From DATAMF01 sp964472565 (lineage in GTDB: Bacteria > Chloroflexota > Anaerolineae > Aggregatilineales > Aggregatilineaceae): a stretch of DNA of 64,000 nucleotides. The DNA lies in contig CAYYNB010000002.1 of NCBI GenBank assembly GCA_964472565.1, positions 34,910 through 98,909 on the forward strand, in the 5' to 3' direction. Of the stretch, positions 8,804 to 17,466 are shown one piece after another (the first letter of the stretch is position 1; each line of letters begins with the position of its first letter). A program made the translations under genes and the position numbers. Below the pieces are notes generated by a model. That model saw only the letters and a list, made by a program, of their open reading frames with translations, ran no database searches and was not told the DNA's origin.

Positions 8804-9397
8804 TCAGTTCAGCAGAAATGGCCGGAGCAGGACCTGAAGGAGTTCGGGTATTGCGTGCTGCGTGATCAGTGTGCCGGGGAGTTGATTGCCTAACCAAAGC
8901 TGGACAAACCCATGAATGCAGGCCCACATGCTGACGGCGATCAATTCAGGATCGCCCGGCGCTACCCGGTTTTGGTTTTGGCAATCGATGACAACCGCCA
9001 CCACGAGCGCAAAACTCCGCTTGGATTGTTCCACATAGTCAGGATAATTCTGTTCGGCTTCGACAACGCCCGCAAAAGTGATCTTAAAGTGAGCAGGCTC
9101 GTCCAGCGCAAACTGAATATAAGCTTGTGCGACGGCGAACAGGCAGTCAGCCGGATCAGGCTGGCTGTTCTGCGCGGCGGCAAGCTGCTGGTACAGCTTT
9201 TTATAGCCTTCCGTCGCAATGGCCGCAATGAGCGCTTGTTTGTCTGTGAAGTGGGCATAGGGGGCCGCATGGCTGACTCCCGCTTTTTTGGCAACGTTCC
9301 GCAGCGTGAGCGCCTGCATCCCCTCTTTAGACAGAATCTCGATTCCGGCCTGGATTAAGGCATTTTTGAGATCGCCGTGATGATAGTTGCTGTTCAT
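8804..9397 (-). CDS. TetR/AcrR-family repressor (WHG-domain type)
   Basis: A 197-residue regulator. The N-terminal TetR helix-turn-helix (about 10-55) has LTLRNVAKKAGVSHAAPYAHF, and the C-terminal domain resembles the WHG/TetR_C_33 type. It is transcribed divergently from the aldolase operon. The shared 88-bp region carries a perfect and an imperfect copy of the palindrome CTTTACA-N-TGTAAAG overlapping the operon promoter, so it is the likely repressor. AGGA lies upstream of its ATG. The ligand is unknown; a pathway intermediate of the operon is the simplest guess. Confidence 0.9.
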   Translation of the reverse strand: MNSNYHHGDLKNALIQAGIEILSKEGMQALTLRNVAKKAGVSHAAPYAHFTDKQALIAAIATEGYKKLYQQLAAAQNSQPDPADCLFAVAQAYIQFALDEPAHFKITFAGVVEAEQNYPDYVEQSKRSFALVVAVVIDCQNQNRVAPGDPELIAVSMWACIHGFVQLWLGNQLPGTLITQHAIPELLQVLLRPFLLN

Positions 9398-9419
9398 AAC
9401 GTCAATCCTAGCGTAATAT

Positions 9420-9469
9420 CTTGACGCTGTAAAGTTTTGATCCTACAATCTTTACAGTGTAAAGTTTTG
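9420..9469 (+). promoter_or_regulatory. Promoter with two TetR-type operators
   Basis: A near-consensus promoter, TTGACG (9421-9426), 17 nt, TACAAT (9444-9449), faces the aldolase operon. A perfect palindrome CTTTACA-G-TGTAAAG spans 9450-9464, covering the expected start site. A 12/15 match (CTTGACGCTGTAAAG) spans 9420-9434 over the -35. The centres are 30 bp apart, about three helical turns. TGTAAAGTTTTG is therefore directly repeated (9428-9439 and 9458-9469). The predicted transcript start near 9456 fixes the first gene's start at 9485. Confidence 0.8.
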
Positions 9470-9484
9470 CGAAATGTGGTGACT

Positions 9485-10165
9485 ATGAGTGATTACGATG
9501 AGGTCCGGCAGCAGGTTTTAGACTATAGCTGTAAACTGGTCCAGGAAGGCTTTCTCAAAGGGACCGGGGGGAATGTGTCGGTTCGTGTCCCCGGCCAAAA
9601 CATTCTAGCCATTACCCCCTCGAACCAGGATTATCTCAGCCTCAGTGTAAACGATATTTGTGTCTACAGTTTTGAACATGAGCCGGTTGAAGGCACACTG
9701 AAACCCTCCATTGAGATGGATTTTCACATCGCGGTCTACGAGAGCCGCTCCGACATAGGGTGTGTGATGCATACCCACCAGGACTTTGCCAGTGCTGTCG
9801 CGCTGATTAACAAACCGATCCCGGCTTTGTTCGATGAGCAGGTCCGTTTTTTGGGTCGTCAGGTAGACATCGTTCCGTATGCGCCATCAGGTACAGGGAT
9901 GCTGGCGAAACAAGTGCGGAAAGCGGTCAAAAATCATCATAATGCCTATCTCCTGAAAAATCACGGCGCGTTATGCCTGGGATCAACTCCAGAGCGGGCC
10001 TATCACAATGTCCTGCTGTTAGAAAAAGCGGCCCTGGACTACCTTTTGGCCCTCTGCACCGATGAGAAGATAAGCAAAATTCCCCTCCCGATTCGCGAAA
10101 TTGCTTTTGCAAAATTGCGCAGTGAACAGAAAAAAATCGATCAGCGGCTGGCAAAAAAGGAATAA
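9485..10165 (+). CDS. Class II aldolase/adducin family (fuculose-phosphate aldolase-like)
   Basis: A 226-residue zinc aldolase-type protein. Visible family motifs are GTGGNVSVR near the N-terminus (phosphate binding), the zinc-ligand HTHQ, and the distal zinc-ligand region LLKNHGALCLG. Such enzymes cleave ketose or deoxyaldonate phosphates, for example L-fuculose-1-P to DHAP and lactaldehyde; the exact substrate cannot be read here. I start at ATG 9485 (MSDYDEVRQQ) because the upstream in-frame start at 9437 would precede the promoter-predicted transcription start. It is the first gene of an operon with an aminotransferase, a sugar kinase and a transporter. Confidence 0.85.
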   Translation: MSDYDEVRQQVLDYSCKLVQEGFLKGTGGNVSVRVPGQNILAITPSNQDYLSLSVNDICVYSFEHEPVEGTLKPSIEMDFHIAVYESRSDIGCVMHTHQDFASAVALINKPIPALFDEQVRFLGRQVDIVPYAPSGTGMLAKQVRKAVKNHHNAYLLKNHGALCLGSTPERAYHNVLLLEKAALDYLLALCTDEKISKIPLPIREIAFAKLRSEQKKIDQRLAKKE

Positions 10166-10168
10166 ACA

Positions 10169-11623
10169 ATGGAAACACCACAATACGCGATTTCGAAGTG
10201 GCATGATACAGATGAAATCAATGCGCGCTTAAGCCAGCTTGTCAGCCAGCCAATGCGCCCCATCCGGCGTGATAAAATGCAGGAATTTCTGGCCTACTTC
10301 GACGAGAAGTGTAAGCGCTCCAAAGCCCTGACCGATGAAGCCAAGCAGTATATTCCCGGCGGCGTACAGCATAATCTGGCCTTTAACCATCCGTTTCCCA
10401 TCGCTATCCGCAAGGCCGAAGGTGCCTATCTCTGGGATGAAGATGGTAATCAATATATTGACTTCCTTCAGGCGGGCGGGCCGACCGTCTTGGGCAGTAA
10501 CTACGCGCCGGTACGCGAGAAACTGATCGCGCTTATTCAGGAATGCAGCCCGGTGACGGGCCTTTTCCACGAATATGAGCTAAAGCTGGCGAAAAAGGTC
10601 AACCAGCTTATGCCCAGCGTGGAAATGTTCCGCATGTTGGGGTCGGGCACCGAAGCGGTGATGGCCGCGATCCGGGCCGCCCGTGCGCATACCGGCAAGA
10701 AAAAGATCATCAAGGTCGGCGGAGCCTATCACGGCTGGAGTGATCAGATGGTGTATGGGCTTCACATCCCCGGTACGCGGCGGAAAGAAGCAACGGGCAT
10801 CCCGCGTGCCGCCAGCAAACACACCCAGGAATTTTATCCGAATAATCTGGACCAACTGCGCCGGATGTTACAGTTAAATCGGGTTCAGGGCGGCACGGCG
10901 GCGGTTATTCTCGAACCGGTTGGCCCCGAAAGTGGAACACGCCCGATCCCCTTTGACTTTAATCAGAAGGTGCGCGAATTGTGCGATGAGTTCGGCGCGC
11001 TGCTGATCTTTGATGAGGTGGTAACGGGCTTCCGCCTCGGCCTCGGCGGTGCGCAAGGATACTTTGGTGTCCGGCCCGATCTGACCATCTTTGGCAAATG
11101 TATCACCGGCGGTTATCCGATGGCCGGTGCCGTCGGCGGCAAGAAGGAAGTCATGCAGCATTTTGCCGCAGGCATCGGCGGCACAGGTGAGCGGGCCTAT
11201 GTGGGGGGGACACTGTCCGCCAACCCCCTGAGCTGCGCGGCGGGCTACTTTGCGCTGGAAGAGATGGAACGCACCAATGCGGCGGTGTTGGCGGGGCGGG
11301 CCGGAGATCGCATAACCGCCGGTCTGCAAGCGATCATCGAGCGCTTACATCTGCCCTTTGTCGCCTATAATCAAGGCTCGATTGTCCATCTGGAAACATC
11401 CGGCGTGATGCTGCTGGACTTCAAGCACCCCCTGCGGCTGCTGCGTGAACTTAAACCGCGCAAACATATGATCGAAGAGATGGGGGCCGCGTATATGGCG
11501 CAGGGTATCATCTCGCTGGCGGGCAGCCGCCTCTATACCAGCATGGCTGATACCGATGATATTATTGATGATGCACTCAATCGTTTTGAATACGTACTTT
11601 CCTGCGTGGAAGGCGTCAAATGA
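10169..11623 (+). CDS. Class III PLP aminotransferase (glutamate-1-semialdehyde aminomutase-like)
   Basis: A 484-residue fold-type I PLP enzyme. The cofactor Asp lies in LLIFDEVVTGFR, the Schiff-base Lys in TIFGKCITGGYP, and LGSGTEAVMAAIRAAR is the phosphate-binding loop, as in the GSA-aminomutase branch. It begins 3 nt after the aldolase and overlaps the kinase (ATGA), so it belongs to the same operon. It is not a heme-pathway HemL by context: no hem genes are near, and it carries an N-terminal extension of about 60 residues. It probably aminates, deaminates or isomerises an aldehyde or ketone intermediate of the sugar route encoded here. Confidence 0.85.
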   Translation: METPQYAISKWHDTDEINARLSQLVSQPMRPIRRDKMQEFLAYFDEKCKRSKALTDEAKQYIPGGVQHNLAFNHPFPIAIRKAEGAYLWDEDGNQYIDFLQAGGPTVLGSNYAPVREKLIALIQECSPVTGLFHEYELKLAKKVNQLMPSVEMFRMLGSGTEAVMAAIRAARAHTGKKKIIKVGGAYHGWSDQMVYGLHIPGTRRKEATGIPRAASKHTQEFYPNNLDQLRRMLQLNRVQGGTAAVILEPVGPESGTRPIPFDFNQKVRELCDEFGALLIFDEVVTGFRLGLGGAQGYFGVRPDLTIFGKCITGGYPMAGAVGGKKEVMQHFAAGIGGTGERAYVGGTLSANPLSCAAGYFALEEMERTNAAVLAGRAGDRITAGLQAIIERLHLPFVAYNQGSIVHLETSGVMLLDFKHPLRLLRELKPRKHMIEEMGAAYMAQGIISLAGSRLYTSMADTDDIIDDALNRFEYVLSCVEGVK

Positions 11624-13206
11624 ATATCCTGGTGTACGATGTCGGAACCACCAGCGCGAAATGCTGTCTCTACCGGCTCGAAGACCGGCTTGAAATCTGG
11701 GAAACCGCGCTGGAAGAATATCCCCTCTACGTCATGGATAACGGCGGGGTTGAGCAGGACCCCGATCAGTGGTGGGATGCGGTCTGCCGGGGCACACGCC
11801 GGGTGCTCCAGCAGACCCAGGTTTCGCCCGCTACGATCCAAGCCGTTGCTTTTTGTGCCCAGATGCAGAGTTTTATCCCGGTCGATCAGTCGGGCAAGGC
11901 GCTGCACCGCGCGATGGGTTACATGGATACGCGCGGCACTGCCCATCGCAAACAATATCTGCAAACCGGCCTGATCAAAATTGAGCAAATGAACGCTTTT
12001 AAGCTGCTTCAATCGCTGCGGATCACGGGGGGTGCGTCGGCCTCGGTGAAAGACCCCGTGTGGAAATACTTGTGGCTGCGCGACGAAAAACCGGACCTCT
12101 TCGCGGCCATGCGCTACTGGATGGATGTCAAGGATTATCTGGTCATGCGTTGTACCGGGCAGTTCACGCTGGGCCTGGATTCGGCGCATGCCACCTTTTT
12201 ATTTGATACACGCCCCGGCAAAATGTGCTGGCATGAAGGACTGTGTAAAACCTACGATGTAAACCCGGCCCATCTGCCGCCCGTCATCCAATCTACCGCT
12301 CAAGTGGGCGGGTTAACCCCACAGGCCGCGCAGTCGCTGGGGCTGCCTGCCGGAGTGCCCGTTTTTGGCGGCGGCGGTGATCTGTCCCTGATCTCGCTGG
12401 GGGCAGGCCGTCTCGATAATAATGCCATGCATATTTACATCGGCACATCAGGCTGGGTCTGTGCGACGGTCAACCGGCGCATGACGGATGTCAATGGCAT
12501 GGTCGCCTCGATCCTGGCGGCAGTTCCCGGTAAATATAACTACATCTCCGAACAGGAAACCTCAGGGCGCTGTTTGCAGTGGATCCGCGATCACATTGCC
12601 CTGGATGAAATCGGTGTCTACCTGGAACAGAAGACGATAGCCGACAAGGAAGATGAGTATAAATCGCTGTATGACTATATGGGCGAGGTGGTCGAACAGG
12701 TCGAGCCGGGCGCGAATGGGATCATTTTTACGCCCTGGCTGCATGGCAACCGCTCGCCGTTCGAAGACCCTTACGCGCGGGGGATGTTCTTCAACTTAAG
12801 CTTGCAGTCCGGCAAGCGCGACATGATCCGCGCTGTGCTGGAAGGTGACGCCTATCACAAGCGCTGGATGCTCGAAACGGTTGAGAAAAAAGTTCCGCCG
12901 TGCGGTACGATCCGCCTGGTAGGGGGTGGCGCGCGTTCCAACACCTGGGGCCAGATTTTGGCCGACATTACGGGCCGCACCATCGAAGTCACCGCATATC
13001 CCGAAAATGCAGGCGCAGCCGGAGCCGCTTTAGTCTGCGGTGTGGGCCTCGGTGCCATTCGCTTTGAGGATGTCCAGCGCATCATCCATGTCGCCCGCAC
13101 CTTTACCCCGCGCCCTCAATATAAGGCGTTGTACGATAGGCAGTATAAGGTTTATCAGCAGCTTTACAAGCGCAATAAAAAACTGTTCAGACTACTAAAT
13201 ACTTAG
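11620..13206 (+). CDS. FGGY-family carbohydrate kinase
   Basis: A 528-residue sugar kinase of the FGGY/xylulokinase group. The N-terminal phosphate-1 motif is YDVGTTSAKCCLY; VEQDPDQWWDAV is the usual region after it. The C-terminal ATPase half has FGGGGDLSLISLGAG, IIFTPWLHGNRSPFEDP and the FGGY-like RLVGGGARSNTWGQILADIT. It likely phosphorylates a ketose (xylulose, ribulose or fuculose type) that the class II aldolase then cleaves. Its ATG overlaps the aminotransferase stop by 4 nt, and the MFS gene follows after 13 nt. Substrate identity is not readable from motifs. Confidence 0.88.
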   Translation: MNILVYDVGTTSAKCCLYRLEDRLEIWETALEEYPLYVMDNGGVEQDPDQWWDAVCRGTRRVLQQTQVSPATIQAVAFCAQMQSFIPVDQSGKALHRAMGYMDTRGTAHRKQYLQTGLIKIEQMNAFKLLQSLRITGGASASVKDPVWKYLWLRDEKPDLFAAMRYWMDVKDYLVMRCTGQFTLGLDSAHATFLFDTRPGKMCWHEGLCKTYDVNPAHLPPVIQSTAQVGGLTPQAAQSLGLPAGVPVFGGGGDLSLISLGAGRLDNNAMHIYIGTSGWVCATVNRRMTDVNGMVASILAAVPGKYNYISEQETSGRCLQWIRDHIALDEIGVYLEQKTIADKEDEYKSLYDYMGEVVEQVEPGANGIIFTPWLHGNRSPFEDPYARGMFFNLSLQSGKRDMIRAVLEGDAYHKRWMLETVEKKVPPCGTIRLVGGGARSNTWGQILADITGRTIEVTAYPENAGAAGAALVCGVGLGAIRFEDVQRIIHVARTFTPRPQYKALYDRQYKVYQQLYKRNKKLFRLLNT

Positions 13207-13219
13207 ACTGGAAAAGCTC

Positions 13220-14458
13220 ATGTCTGACAAAAAGTACCCCGTTTATAGCTACCGCTGGATCGTTCTGGCGGTATTTATGTTTGTGAACCTTACCATCCAG
13301 ATTCTCTGGATCAGCTATGCGCCCATTACCAGCAGCGCCACGGATTATTATGGGGTGGACGATCTGGCGATTGGGCTGCTGGCGATGTCCTTTATGATCG
13401 CCTTTATCCCGCTGTCCATTCCGGCATCCTGGGTCATTGATACGTATGGCTTTCGACGCGGCGTGGGCCTCGGTGTCGTGTTGATGGCAGTGGGCGGCCT
13501 CGCGCGCGGCTTGGCCGGATCGAGTTATGCCATTGTGCTGCTCGGTACGGTTGCGGCGGCAGTCGCCCAGCCCTTTTTGCTAAATGCCTGGACCAAAGTG
13601 CCCGCTAACTGGTTTGCGATGGAAGAACGGGCAACCGCCGTCGGCCTCGTGACCCTATCGAACCTCGTGGGTACGGCTATCGGCATGGCGCTGACCCCTG
13701 TTTTAGCGGATAGCCTCTCTATTCCAACCATTCAACTCATCTATGGCGGCGTAACGGCCCTTTCGGCGGTGCTGTTTCTCATTTATTCGCGCGAAAAACC
13801 GCCCACGCCCCCCTGCCCCCCCGACATGGAAGCCCGCGCCCGGATGCTGGATGGTCTAAAAAATGCCCTGCACCAGCGAACCGGTGGGCTGTATCTTTTG
13901 GTGTCGTTTATCGGCATCGGCATCTTTAATGGAATCAACACCTGGATTGAGGGCATTGTGCGGCTGCGCGGCTTCTCCTCGACAGATGCGGGCACACTGG
14001 GCGCGGTGATGCTGGTCGGCGGCGTGTTGGGCGCGGTGATTATCCCTCCATTTTCCGACAAGCAGCACAAACGCCAGCCCTATCTCCTGCTGGGCATTCT
14101 GCTGTCCATTCCAGGGCTGATCGGTTTAACCTTTTTCACGACCTTTGGGCTGCTCATTGCTTCCGCCTTTTTGCTGGGCTTTTTCCTGGTGAGTACCCTC
14201 CCCATTGGCATGCAGTACGCCGCCGAAATCACTTATCCCACCCCGGAAGGCACCTCGAACGGCCTGATTCAGCTTTTCGGACAGGGATCGGTGGTTTTCG
14301 TTTTGGTGATGGACGTGCTGAAAACCTCCGACGACTCGTTCACGCCATCCCTTGTGCTTGCCATACTGCTGTTATTGATAAGCGCAGGGGTGATCACCCG
14401 GCTCAAGGACCCCTCAACCCGCTTTCCACCAAACGAATTTGGAGCTATAAAAGAGTGA
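13220..14458 (+). CDS. MFS transporter, FLVCR-like
   Basis: A 412-residue, 12-helix major facilitator protein. The N-terminal pattern YRWIVLAVFMFVNLTIQ, the YGVDDLAIGLLAMSFM segment and the ASWVIDTYGFRRGVGLG loop resemble the FLVCR branch (known in animals for choline, ethanolamine or heme-related transport) more than the usual sugar porters. A proline-rich central loop lies near residue 195. As fourth gene of the operon it probably imports the substrate. If the FLVCR resemblance holds, an amino-alcohol or other small polar amine is as plausible as a sugar, which would explain the aminotransferase. Confidence 0.8.
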   Translation: MSDKKYPVYSYRWIVLAVFMFVNLTIQILWISYAPITSSATDYYGVDDLAIGLLAMSFMIAFIPLSIPASWVIDTYGFRRGVGLGVVLMAVGGLARGLAGSSYAIVLLGTVAAAVAQPFLLNAWTKVPANWFAMEERATAVGLVTLSNLVGTAIGMALTPVLADSLSIPTIQLIYGGVTALSAVLFLIYSREKPPTPPCPPDMEARARMLDGLKNALHQRTGGLYLLVSFIGIGIFNGINTWIEGIVRLRGFSSTDAGTLGAVMLVGGVLGAVIIPPFSDKQHKRQPYLLLGILLSIPGLIGLTFFTTFGLLIASAFLLGFFLVSTLPIGMQYAAEITYPTPEGTSNGLIQLFGQGSVVFVLVMDVLKTSDDSFTPSLVLAILLLLISAGVITRLKDPSTRFPPNEFGAIKE

Positions 14459-14488
14459 GATTATCTTTCCCGTGGAAATGATCCTGTG

Positions 14489-15214
14489 ATGCATAAACAG
14501 TTATTTCTGATCCTGCTTGTTGTGCTGTTCTGTTTTGCTAGGCCTGCCACCGCCCAGGATGATTCGCTTCCTGAACCCCAGAAAATCGAAATTTCGGCTG
14601 CCGATGGCACACGGCTGGTGGGCGATTATTACGCCCCCTCGGAACCCGGCGCGCCGTCCGTTTTGCTCATGCATATGAACGGTCAGATCCGGCAGTCCTG
14701 GCGTTCGACGCCGTTGTTAGAAGCGCTGTATGACGCGGGTTATGGCGTTCTCGTTGTTGATCTGCGCGGACACGGCGCAAGCGGCGGGCGTGGTACATGG
14801 CCGCTGCATCAGGCCGATATGCAGACCTGGATCGCGTGGCTGCGTGCCCAACCCGACCTGGACCCAGAGCGCGTCAATTTGTTAGGGGCCAGTCTCGGCG
14901 CAGTTTTGGCGATTCGCGGGATGGCGGACGATGATCGCGTGGTGACGGCGGTTTCCCTCTCTCCCGTCGATATTTCGATCAGCCTGAATCTGGAAGAGGC
15001 TGTGACCACGATTGCAGATCGCCCCCTCTTCCTCGCCGCCTCGCAGCAGGATCACAGCGCGGCCCACGCCTGCAAAGTCATGATCGCACTGGCGCAGGGC
15101 GACGCGCTGCTCCGCCTGTATCCCGGTTCGGCGCACGGAACCGCCATGCTCTCGCCGAGGTACGATCTGCTCCCCTCGATCATCGCGTGGCTCGATCAGC
15201 ACAATGAGCGCTGA
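14489..15214 (+). CDS. Secreted alpha/beta hydrolase
   Basis: A 241-residue exported hydrolase. The N-terminus MHKQLFLILLVVLFCFARPA is a signal peptide ending near ATAQ. The hydrolase core has LLMHMNGQ (oxyanion region), the VVDLRGHGASGG strand, the nucleophile elbow GASLG, and a late His in PGSAHGTAML. The dienelactone-hydrolase/BAAT-like group is likely. ATG 14489 was chosen; an overlapping GTG at 14486 is equally possible. It follows the MFS gene by 30 nt and may be co-transcribed. It converges on the WD40 gene with only 3 nt between them. Confidence 0.82.
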   Translation: MHKQLFLILLVVLFCFARPATAQDDSLPEPQKIEISAADGTRLVGDYYAPSEPGAPSVLLMHMNGQIRQSWRSTPLLEALYDAGYGVLVVDLRGHGASGGRGTWPLHQADMQTWIAWLRAQPDLDPERVNLLGASLGAVLAIRGMADDDRVVTAVSLSPVDISISLNLEEAVTTIADRPLFLAASQQDHSAAHACKVMIALAQGDALLRLYPGSAHGTAMLSPRYDLLPSIIAWLDQHNER

Positions 15215-15217
15215 CAT

Positions 15218-16174
15218 TTATTCCTGATGAATGTCCCATATCCGAAGTTCACCATTTCCACTGGCCGATGCTAACTGCTGCCCATCAGGGCTAAACGCAA
15301 CGGCAACGACCCACCACTCATGGCCCGTCAACACGTCCAGACATTCCCCGGTAGCCGGATTCCACAGCCGGATGGTTTGATCCCGGCTGGCCGACGCAAG
15401 CAGCGTCCCATCGGGGCTGAAGGCGATTTGCTCGACATCATCGGTATGTCCTTCCAGCGTGCGCACGTTTTCTCCTGTTTGAGGGTTCCACAGTTGGATA
15501 ACGGCTTCTCGGCTGGCTGACGCAAGCAGGGTTCCATCCGGACTGTAGGCCACACTGTTTACATGCGCCCTATGTCCGCGCAGTGTAGCGCGTTTTTCCT
15601 GAGATGTTATATCCCATAGTCCGACGGTAGCATCATAACTGGCAGTTGCCAGCAGGGTTCCATCGGGACTAAATGCGACTCCCATAACTTCTTGGGAATG
15701 CCCACGCCAAGCAGCAAGCAGTTCCCCGGTTGCGGCGTCCCATAAACGGGCCTGGTTATCGTGATAACCGGCTGCGAGTATTGTCCCGTCGGGGCTGAAA
15801 GCAAGATCGCCAACCCAAAGTGTGCGCGCTCCTCCATCCAACGTCAGGCGGGTGTCGCCGGTTTGCGTATCAAGGAGATGGATCAGCCCTCCTTGGCGGG
15901 ATTCGTCCGCCGCCAAGATAGCCCCCGCTGGATGATAGGCCACGCTGTATACCAGTCCATCAATATCACCTAAGCGGCGTGGTGCGGTCTCTGGGTTATT
16001 GGCATCATACAGCCAGATGCCTTGCGAACCAGCAGCAGCGATAGTATTGCCGTCCGGCGACCAGGCTATCTGTGTAATCGTTCTGGGTGGAACCTGAGCC
16101 GCGTGTGTTTGTGCATACCCCGGCAGTACTCCAATCAGCAGCATAACCAGCATCGTGAATAGGCGGTATTTCAC
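15218..16174 (-). CDS. Exported WD40 beta-propeller protein
   Basis: About 318 residues: a signal peptide (VKYRLFTMLVMLLIGVLP, cleavage near GYAQ) followed by seven WD40 repeats with the recurring AFSPDG...LASAS...IRLWD pattern, enough for one closed propeller. WD40 propellers are binding scaffolds; the partner is unknown. I start at GTG 16174: AGGAGAGGA lies directly upstream, and the GTG overlaps the TGA of the M24 peptidase gene (GTGA), which implies coupling. The in-frame ATG at 16192 would overlap further without a ribosome site. It is therefore the last gene of the hydroxyproline operon, perhaps presenting or binding peptides outside the cell. Confidence 0.85.
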   Translation of the reverse strand: MKYRLFTMLVMLLIGVLPGYAQTHAAQVPPRTITQIAWSPDGNTIAAAGSQGIWLYDANNPETAPRRLGDIDGLVYSVAYHPAGAILAADESRQGGLIHLLDTQTGDTRLTLDGGARTLWVGDLAFSPDGTILAAGYHDNQARLWDAATGELLAAWRGHSQEVMGVAFSPDGTLLATASYDATVGLWDITSQEKRATLRGHRAHVNSVAYSPDGTLLASASREAVIQLWNPQTGENVRTLEGHTDDVEQIAFSPDGTLLASASRDQTIRLWNPATGECLDVLTGHEWWVVAVAFSPDGQQLASASGNGELRIWDIHQE

Positions 16175-17466
16175 TTGTATCCTCTCCGGCACAATTCCTC
16201 AACCGCCTCGATCTCGCGCGGCGGCCCCGCCAGAATTTCGTGCCCGGTTTCGGTGATCACCACACCGTCCTCGATCCGAATACCAATTCCCTCATCCGGC
16301 AGCATCAAAAACGGCTCGATCACCACCACCACGCCCGGTTCAAATACCTGCTCCCGATCATCCGCATACCGTCCATTTGGATCGTGGATACTCAGCCCGA
16401 CCGGGTGCCCGCAGTTGCCATAACTGTACTGCGCAACATCGTACCGTTTGAACACCTCATACACGGCTTGATGCGCATCGAGCAGAGTCGAACCGGGTTT
16501 CATCGTCTCAATGGCGGTATAGAGTGCTTCCAGCACCATCGCGTAGAGTTCGCGCTGGCGCGGCGTGAAGCGTCCATTCGCCGGGAAGGTCCGTGTGATG
16601 TCCGAAAAATAGCCTTCGACGCTCACCCCGGAATCAATAAGCACCAGATCGCCATCCTCGATGGTACGCCGGTTATCCATGTAGTGCGGAATAACCGCGT
16701 TCGGCCCGCTGCCCACGATGATGCTGGCGGCATAATGTTCGCTTCCCATCGACGACACCCGTTCGCCGCGAAGCTGCACTTCATAATCAAAAATAGCCTG
16801 TCCCATCGCCTCATTCACACCGGGTTTCAGCGCCCGCATCACCGCTTCATAAATCGTCGTGTGGATTTCAAACGCTTCGCGCAAACACTGGATTTCATAG
16901 GAGTCTTTAATAAAACGCATCTGGTGAATGGTCGGCGCAATATTTTTGAGCTGAACCCAGTAGTAACGCTGCCGGATGCGCTCGATCAGCGCCAGGTAAG
17001 CCGTGAGCGGTTGCCCCAGCCGGGGCACGCTGGGCGAATTCAGCCACAGCGTAGTTTGGTCGGCCAGTGCCCCTTCCAGCATGCTGTCGAAGCTCGACAG
17101 CTCATAGACGCGATCCACGCCCGTCTGCTCGCGGATCAAATCCAACGTGAACCCACCGCCATCCATAAAGGCTTCGCGTGCGCTGGGCTTGCTGACAAAC
17201 AAAATTTCATAGACGCGCCGCCCGCGCATCAGTTCCGGCCCGCTGCGCGTTTCCAGCCGCTCGACCATAATCCCCTGCGGAGCCAGCAGCAGGTACGCGT
17301 TCCGGTCCGCCAGCCCGGTCAGATAATACAGATTTCGATCATACAGCGCCGGGTCAGGGGCCAACCCTGACGCATCGATCAGAATAAGCCCTTCACCGGC
17401 CTTTTCAGCCAGTCGCTGCCGCCGCGTGGTATATAAAGCTGTCTGATATGTCATAGAATTTCCCAT
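16171..17466 (-). CDS. M24 metallopeptidase (Xaa-Pro aminopeptidase/prolidase type)
   Basis: A 431-residue creatinase/aminopeptidase P-like enzyme. An N-terminal creatinase-type domain (about 1-180) is followed by a pita-bread domain with metal ligands in LVLIDSGVSVEGYFSDITR (two Asp), GHPVGLSIHD (His), VIEPFL (Glu) and IRIEDGVVIT (Glu). Family members remove residues before or after proline. Its ATG overlaps the HypD stop (TAATG); an internal ATG at 17454 with GGGA upstream is an alternative start. Next to a hydroxyproline dehydratase it most plausibly releases Pro or Hyp from collagen-derived peptides. Confidence 0.9.
   Translation of the reverse strand: MGNSMTYQTALYTTRRQRLAEKAGEGLILIDASGLAPDPALYDRNLYYLTGLADRNAYLLLAPQGIMVERLETRSGPELMRGRRVYEILFVSKPSAREAFMDGGGFTLDLIREQTGVDRVYELSSFDSMLEGALADQTTLWLNSPSVPRLGQPLTAYLALIERIRQRYYWVQLKNIAPTIHQMRFIKDSYEIQCLREAFEIHTTIYEAVMRALKPGVNEAMGQAIFDYEVQLRGERVSSMGSEHYAASIIVGSGPNAVIPHYMDNRRTIEDGDLVLIDSGVSVEGYFSDITRTFPANGRFTPRQRELYAMVLEALYTAIETMKPGSTLLDAHQAVYEVFKRYDVAQYSYGNCGHPVGLSIHDPNGRYADDREQVFEPGVVVVIEPFLMLPDEGIGIRIEDGVVITETGHEILAGPPREIEAVEELCRRGYK

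Noticed and set aside
10169..11623. Heme-pathway glutamate-1-semialdehyde aminomutase (hemL)
   Set aside because: The fold and motifs fit, but no heme genes are near, and the gene is embedded between an aldolase and a sugar kinase under a TetR switch.
16240..17370. 376-residue plus-strand open frame opposite the M24 peptidase
   Set aside because: The composition is shadow-like (His/Arg-rich), with no motif; the minus strand encodes a complete metallopeptidase.
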